8,102 bases of DNA from Chromatocurvus sp964613795 (GTDB taxonomy: Bacteria > Pseudomonadota > Gammaproteobacteria > Pseudomonadales > Halieaceae): the NCBI GenBank assembly GCA_964613795.1, contig CAZTJR010000058.1, forward strand, positions 1-8,102, given 5' to 3'. The position numbers and the translations under genes were made by a program. Below the pieces are notes generated by a model. That model did not search any database. It had not been told where the DNA came from and was given only the letters and a program-made list of their open reading frames with translations. Position 1 is the stretch's first letter; every line of letters starts with the position of its first letter. Of this stretch, positions 6,340 through 8,102 are shown piece by piece.

Positions 6340-6773
6340 CAGTTCACCCCCTCTACGTCAATGCCCGCAGACCGGGCGCTGCCAGCGATGGTGCGCACCG
6401 CCGCGTCCATATCCGCTGCCGTCAGATCCGGCCACTTTTGCGTCGCCACATCTTCTAGCTGTGCGCGTGTCACTTTGCCGACCTTGCTGGTGTTTGGCTC
6501 GCCGGACCCCTTACTGATGCCCACCTGCTTACGCAGAAGGACAGCGGCAGGCGGCGTCTTGCGGATGAAGGTGAATGAGCGATCGCTGTAAACGGTAATG
6601 ACTACCGGTATCGGCAAACCCTGCTCCACATCCTGCGTCTCGGCGTTAAAGGCCTTGCAGAACTCCATGATATTCACGCCGTGCTGACCCAGCGCCGGCC
6701 CCACTGGAGGACTCGGATTGGCTTTGCCTGCGGCGACCTGAAGCTTGATATATGCTTCGACTTTCTTTGCCAT
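6339..6773 (-). CDS. rplK: 50S ribosomal protein L11
   Basis: The 144-residue protein binds the 23S GTPase-associated centre beside L10 and is needed for RelA activation and normal factor turnover. The N-terminal domain contains the proline-rich stretch NPSPPVGPALGQHGVNI (19-35), the region targeted by thiostrepton. The C-terminal RNA-binding domain includes KGSGEPNTSKVGKVT (88-102). PrmA target lysines are conserved near the N-terminus and at K40. The start is the ATG at 6773 (MAKKVEAY), supported by AGGAG at 6782-6786 with eight bases between. An in-frame ATG 21 bases further upstream, at 6794, would add seven residues absent from the family and would lie upstream of the ribosome binding site. 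Its TGA stop overlaps the rplA start. Confidence 0.98.
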   Translation of the reverse strand: MAKKVEAYIKLQVAAGKANPSPPVGPALGQHGVNIMEFCKAFNAETQDVEQGLPIPVVITVYSDRSFTFIRKTPPAAVLLRKQVGISKGSGEPNTSKVGKVTRAQLEDVATQKWPDLTAADMDAAVRTIAGSARSAGIDVEGVN

Positions 6774-6802
6774 GCTACATTCTCCTGGGTTCAAACGCCG
6801 AC

Positions 6803-6840
6803 GGCGCTACACCTTCAAAGGCTCGCCGCGGCTCCCCACC
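6803..6840 (-). promoter_or_regulatory. Putative L1 repressor-binding site mimicking 23S rRNA
   Basis: The minus strand reads GGTGGGGAGCC at 6840-6830, then GAGCCTTTGAAGGTGTAGCG at 6824-6805, ending CC. From memory, the E. coli 23S rRNA L1 stalk contains GGUGGGAGGCUUUGAAGUGU followed by GGACGCC, with GGAGCCG later. The shared GGUGGG, CUUUGAAG, UGU and CGCC elements suggest rRNA mimicry, as known for L1 autoregulation. The element ends 29 bases before the rplK start. The alignment was done by eye. Confidence 0.6.
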
Positions 6841-6867
6841 GGGGTGACAGACCACCCATTTCACACT

Positions 6868-6891
6868 GCGTACCCGCTAATAGAGGTACGC
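6868..6891 (-). other. Hairpin after nusG
   Basis: GCGTACC (6891-6885) and GGTACGC (6874-6868) form a perfect 7-bp stem with a 10-base loop TCTATTAGCG. It starts six bases after the nusG stop codon. No T-run follows, so it is at best a weak terminator or processing signal between nusG and rplK. Confidence 0.5.
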
Positions 6892-6897
6892 CCCTGA

Positions 6898-7434
6898 TCA
6901 GGCCTTTTCCACCTGACCGAATTCCAGCTCAACCGGGGTTGAGCGGCCAAAAATAAGAACGGCCACATTAAGTCGGCTTTTCTCGTAATTCACTTCCTCG
7001 ACAACCCCGTTAAAGTCGTTGAAGGGACCATCCACGACTCGAACCATTTCACCGGGTTCGAACAGGGTCTTTGGTCGCGGTGCTTCGACACCCTCTTCGA
7101 CTCGCTGCAGAATGCTGGCCGCTTCTTTGTCGGTAATAGGCGCCGGTGCATCGGCCTTGTTGCCACCAATGAAGCCCAGCACACGCGGCGTTTGCTTCAC
7201 CAGATGCCAGGTATCGTCATCAAGCTCCATCTGAACGAGCACATAGCCGGGAAAAAACTTGCGTTCACTGCGACGTTTCTGCCCAGCACGCATCTCGATG
7301 ACCTCTTCTGTCGGCACCAGGACATCGCCAAAGCGGTCCCCCATACCGTGCAGTTCGATGCGCTCCTTGAGGGCTGCAGCGACCTTTTTCTCGTACCCGG
7401 AAAAAGCCTGTACGACGTACCAGCGCATTGCCAT
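6898..7434 (-). CDS. nusG: Transcription elongation/antitermination factor NusG
   Basis: The 178-residue protein binds the RNA polymerase clamp. It suppresses pausing, supports Rho-dependent termination and links polymerase to ribosomal protein S10. The NGN domain fills about 1-115, with RWYVVQAFSGYEKKV (4-18), SERKFFPGYVLVQM (56-69) and RVLGFIGG (84-91). A linker leads to the KOW domain at about 125-178, with FEPGEMVRVVDGPFNDFNG (125-143) and a C-terminal PVELEFGQVEKA. There is no extra inserted domain. The start at 7434 has a modest AAGGG site at about 7446-7442. A second in-frame ATG at 7428 would give a protein two residues shorter but with poorer spacing. It follows secE after 22 bases, so the two are surely one transcript. 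The stop is TGA at 6900-6898. Confidence 0.98.
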   Translation of the reverse strand: MAMRWYVVQAFSGYEKKVAAALKERIELHGMGDRFGDVLVPTEEVIEMRAGQKRRSERKFFPGYVLVQMELDDDTWHLVKQTPRVLGFIGGNKADAPAPITDKEAASILQRVEEGVEAPRPKTLFEPGEMVRVVDGPFNDFNGVVEEVNYEKSRLNVAVLIFGRSTPVELEFGQVEKA

Positions 7435-7456
7435 CGGTTAACCCTTATGCCCCATG

Positions 7457-7819
7457 CTACCCAATTACCAGCGACACCAACCAACCCAGGAAGGAATCAA
7501 GTCCCCACAGGATCAGGGCCACCACCAAAACAAATGCGACAACGATAAGCGTGGTCTGAACGGTTTCCTGCCGGGTTGGCCAGACGACCTTGCGAATCTC
7601 GGTACGCGACCCTTTGACGAGCGACCAGAATGCGTGGCCCTTCGCGGTTTGAAGCGCAACAAAACCCGCCACTGCCGCGAGCGCAACGATAGCAAGCACG
7701 CGATACAGCAGCGACTCGTTAGAGAAATAACTGTTCCCGAGTATCGCGGCACCTAACAACGCCGCGACAACAAGCCACTTCAGGCTATCCAGACGACTGG
7801 CTGGCGCTTCCACACTCAT
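7457..7819 (-). CDS. secE: Preprotein translocase subunit SecE
   Basis: The 120-residue inner-membrane protein clamps SecY in the SecYEG translocon. It has the three-helix form typical of gammaproteobacteria rather than the single-helix form of many other bacteria. Membrane segments are at about 14-34, 38-57 and 90-118. The conserved amphipathic helix and hinge motif EIRKVVWPTRQE spans 74-85 just before the essential last helix. The start is set at the ATG at 7819 because AAGGAA (7831-7826) lies six bases upstream. A GTG two codons earlier, at 7825, directly abuts that site and is unlikely to be used. The stop is TAG at 7459-7457. It lies 55 bases after tRNA-Trp and 22 bases before nusG. Confidence 0.96.
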   Translation of the reverse strand: MSVEAPASRLDSLKWLVVAALLGAAILGNSYFSNESLLYRVLAIVALAAVAGFVALQTAKGHAFWSLVKGSRTEIRKVVWPTRQETVQTTLIVVAFVLVVALILWGLDSFLGWLVSLVIG

Positions 7820-7825
7820 CGACAC

Positions 7826-7831
7826 TTCCTT
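7826..7831 (-). promoter_or_regulatory. secE ribosome binding site deciding the start
   Basis: AAGGAA on the minus strand is six bases before the ATG at 7819. It directly touches the alternative GTG at 7825, so the ATG is the better start. Confidence 0.7.
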
Positions 7832-7832
7832 T

Positions 7833-7856
7833 CACACGACCACCCCTTCCGGTAGT
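7833..7856 (-). other. Imperfect hairpin in the trpT-secE spacer
   Basis: On the minus strand GGCCAC can pair with GTGGTC (one G-U pair), with CC/GG closing around a GGAA loop after an internal bulge. No T-run follows. It may be a processing or stability element between the tRNA and the secE-nusG mRNA; the boundaries are approximate. Confidence 0.35.
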
Positions 7857-7863
7857 GGCCCTT

Positions 7864-7874
7864 CCTGCCATGAT

Positions 7875-7881
<7 letters not shown>
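7864..7881 (-). repeat. Inverted repeat sequestering the tRNA-Trp 3' end
   Basis: The last seven bases of the tRNA, CCTGCCA (7881-7875), are followed after a four-base ATCA loop by the exact complement TGGCAGG (7870-7864). The 7-bp stem would compete with the acceptor stem in the precursor transcript. Confidence 0.6.
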
Positions 7882-7948
<67 letters not shown>

Positions 7949-7950
<2 letters not shown>

Positions 7951-7965
7951 GTAACACTGTTACAG
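7949..7965 (-). repeat. Perfect 17-base palindrome at the tRNA-Trp 5' end
   Basis: CTGTAACA and TGTTACAG flank a single central base and overlap the first two bases of the mature tRNA (7950 and 7949). As DNA it looks like an operator half-site pair. As RNA it can form a six-pair stem with a five-base loop reaching across the RNase P cleavage point. The function is unknown. Confidence 0.6.
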
Positions 7966-7972
7966 ACAACGA

Positions 7973-8002
7973 AGCCGAACGCCCTTCACGGGCCGTTCGG
8001 CT
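7973..8002 (-). terminator. Hairpin downstream of tuf, possible weak terminator
   Basis: AGCCGAAC (8002-7995), a bulged G and GCCC pair with GGGC and GTTCGGCT (7980-7973) around the loop GTGAA, a 12-bp stem. It is followed by TCGTTGTCTGT, which is T-rich but broken. It may terminate part of the tuf transcription or serve as an RNase entry site between tuf and the tRNA. Confidence 0.5.
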
Positions 8003-8011
8003 CGTTACTTT

Positions 8012-8031
8012 GCAGCGACCGGAGTCGCTGC
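8012..8031 (-). other. Perfect hairpin just after tuf
   Basis: GCAGCGAC and GTCGCTGC form an 8-bp stem with loop TCCG, beginning nine bases after the tuf stop. It is followed by AAAGTAACG and so lacks a U-tract. It probably stabilises the tuf mRNA 3' end. Confidence 0.5.
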
Positions 8032-8040
8032 CTTACTGAT

Positions 8041-8102
8041 TTACTCGAGGATCTTCGCCACGACGCCGGCGCCGACCGTGCGGCCACCTTCGCGTACCGC
8101 AA
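8041..8102 (-). CDS. tuf: Elongation factor Tu, C-terminal fragment
   Basis: Only the last 19 codons and the TAA stop (8043-8041) are present; the gene continues beyond the right edge. The translation AVREGGRTVGAGVVAKILE is the invariant C-terminus of EF-Tu, the GTPase that delivers aminoacyl-tRNA to the ribosome. The residues belong to domain III. Its place before tRNA-Trp and secE corresponds to tufB in Pseudomonas-like genomes; gammaproteobacteria often carry a second copy in the str operon, which cannot be checked here. Two hairpins follow the stop. Confidence 0.95.
   Translation of the reverse strand, partial: AVREGGRTVGAGVVAKILE

Larger units (their letters stand above)
6774..6897 (-). 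promoter_or_regulatory. rplK leader with L1-site-like sequence
   Basis: This is the 124-base gap between nusG and rplK. In transcription order it contains a GCGTACC/GGTACGC hairpin (6891-6868) and a GGGTG/CACCC hairpin (6857-6842). A stretch resembling the 23S rRNA L1 stalk follows at 6840-6803, and AGGAG lies at 6782-6786. In E. coli a promoter lies ahead of rplK and the rplK leader is the L1 repressor target. I could not find a convincing -35/-10 pair here. Confidence 0.65.

Noticed and set aside
5824..6591. A 255-codon plus-strand frame opposite rplA and rplK
   Set aside because: It spans the complement of two certain ribosomal protein genes and has no recognisable domain.
6774..6794. Seven-residue N-terminal extension of L11 from the ATG at 6794
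   Set aside because: It would include the ribosome binding site in the coding region and add residues not found in the L11 family, which starts MAKKVEAY.
6774..6897. A sigma70 promoter before rplK
   Set aside because: I found no -35/-10 pair with acceptable spacing. A TATTA-like match near 6880 lacks a plausible -35 and sits in a hairpin loop.
7820..7825. GTG at 7825 as the secE start
   Set aside because: It directly abuts the AAGGAA ribosome binding site, while the ATG two codons downstream has normal spacing.

Overview
The window carries the conserved tufB-trpT-secE-nusG-rplKAJL-rpoBC segment of a bacterial chromosome, read entirely from the minus strand, so transcription runs from high to low coordinates. 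The protein sequences are gammaproteobacterial: RpoB has the long-insert beta-subunit layout and the tRNA-Trp gene lies between tuf and secE, as in Pseudomonas-like genomes. By eye the composition is GC-rich, in the high fifties. I would place it in Gammaproteobacteria outside the Enterobacterales, perhaps a marine Pseudomonadales/Cellvibrionales-type lineage; the finer placement is a guess.

In transcription order the layout is as follows. The last 19 codons of tuf (EF-Tu) are at the right edge. Two hairpins and a palindrome follow, then tRNA-Trp(CCA). Next come secE and nusG, only 22 bases apart. A 124-base rplK leader contains a stretch resembling the L1-binding part of 23S rRNA. rplK and rplA overlap by one base. 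A 319-base structured leader precedes rplJ, and rplL follows after 42 bases. A 176-base attenuator and processing region separates rplL from rpoB. rpoB occupies about half of the window. After a 79-base spacer with a GC-rich hairpin, the first 13 codons of rpoC begin at a TTG start and run off the left edge.

Functionally this is the core gene-expression cluster. It encodes a translation elongation factor, a tRNA, the SecE translocon subunit, the antitermination and coupling factor NusG, the L11/L1 and L10/L12 stalk proteins, and the RNA polymerase beta and beta' subunits. The regulatory logic visible in the intergenic DNA is the classical one. L1 is expected to feed back on the rplK leader and L10(L12)4 on the rplJ leader. 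A partial attenuator before rpoB would adjust polymerase subunits to stalk protein output.

No mobile element, CRISPR array, accessory gene or broken gene is visible, and I see no undescribed protein system. The points worth a second look are in the noncoding DNA: inverted repeats that invade both ends of the tRNA, a sequence block shared by the rplJ and rplL translation-start regions, an ATTAGCGG element found in both ribosomal leaders, and internally repetitive structure in the rplJ leader. I could not identify a convincing sigma70 promoter by eye anywhere in the window.
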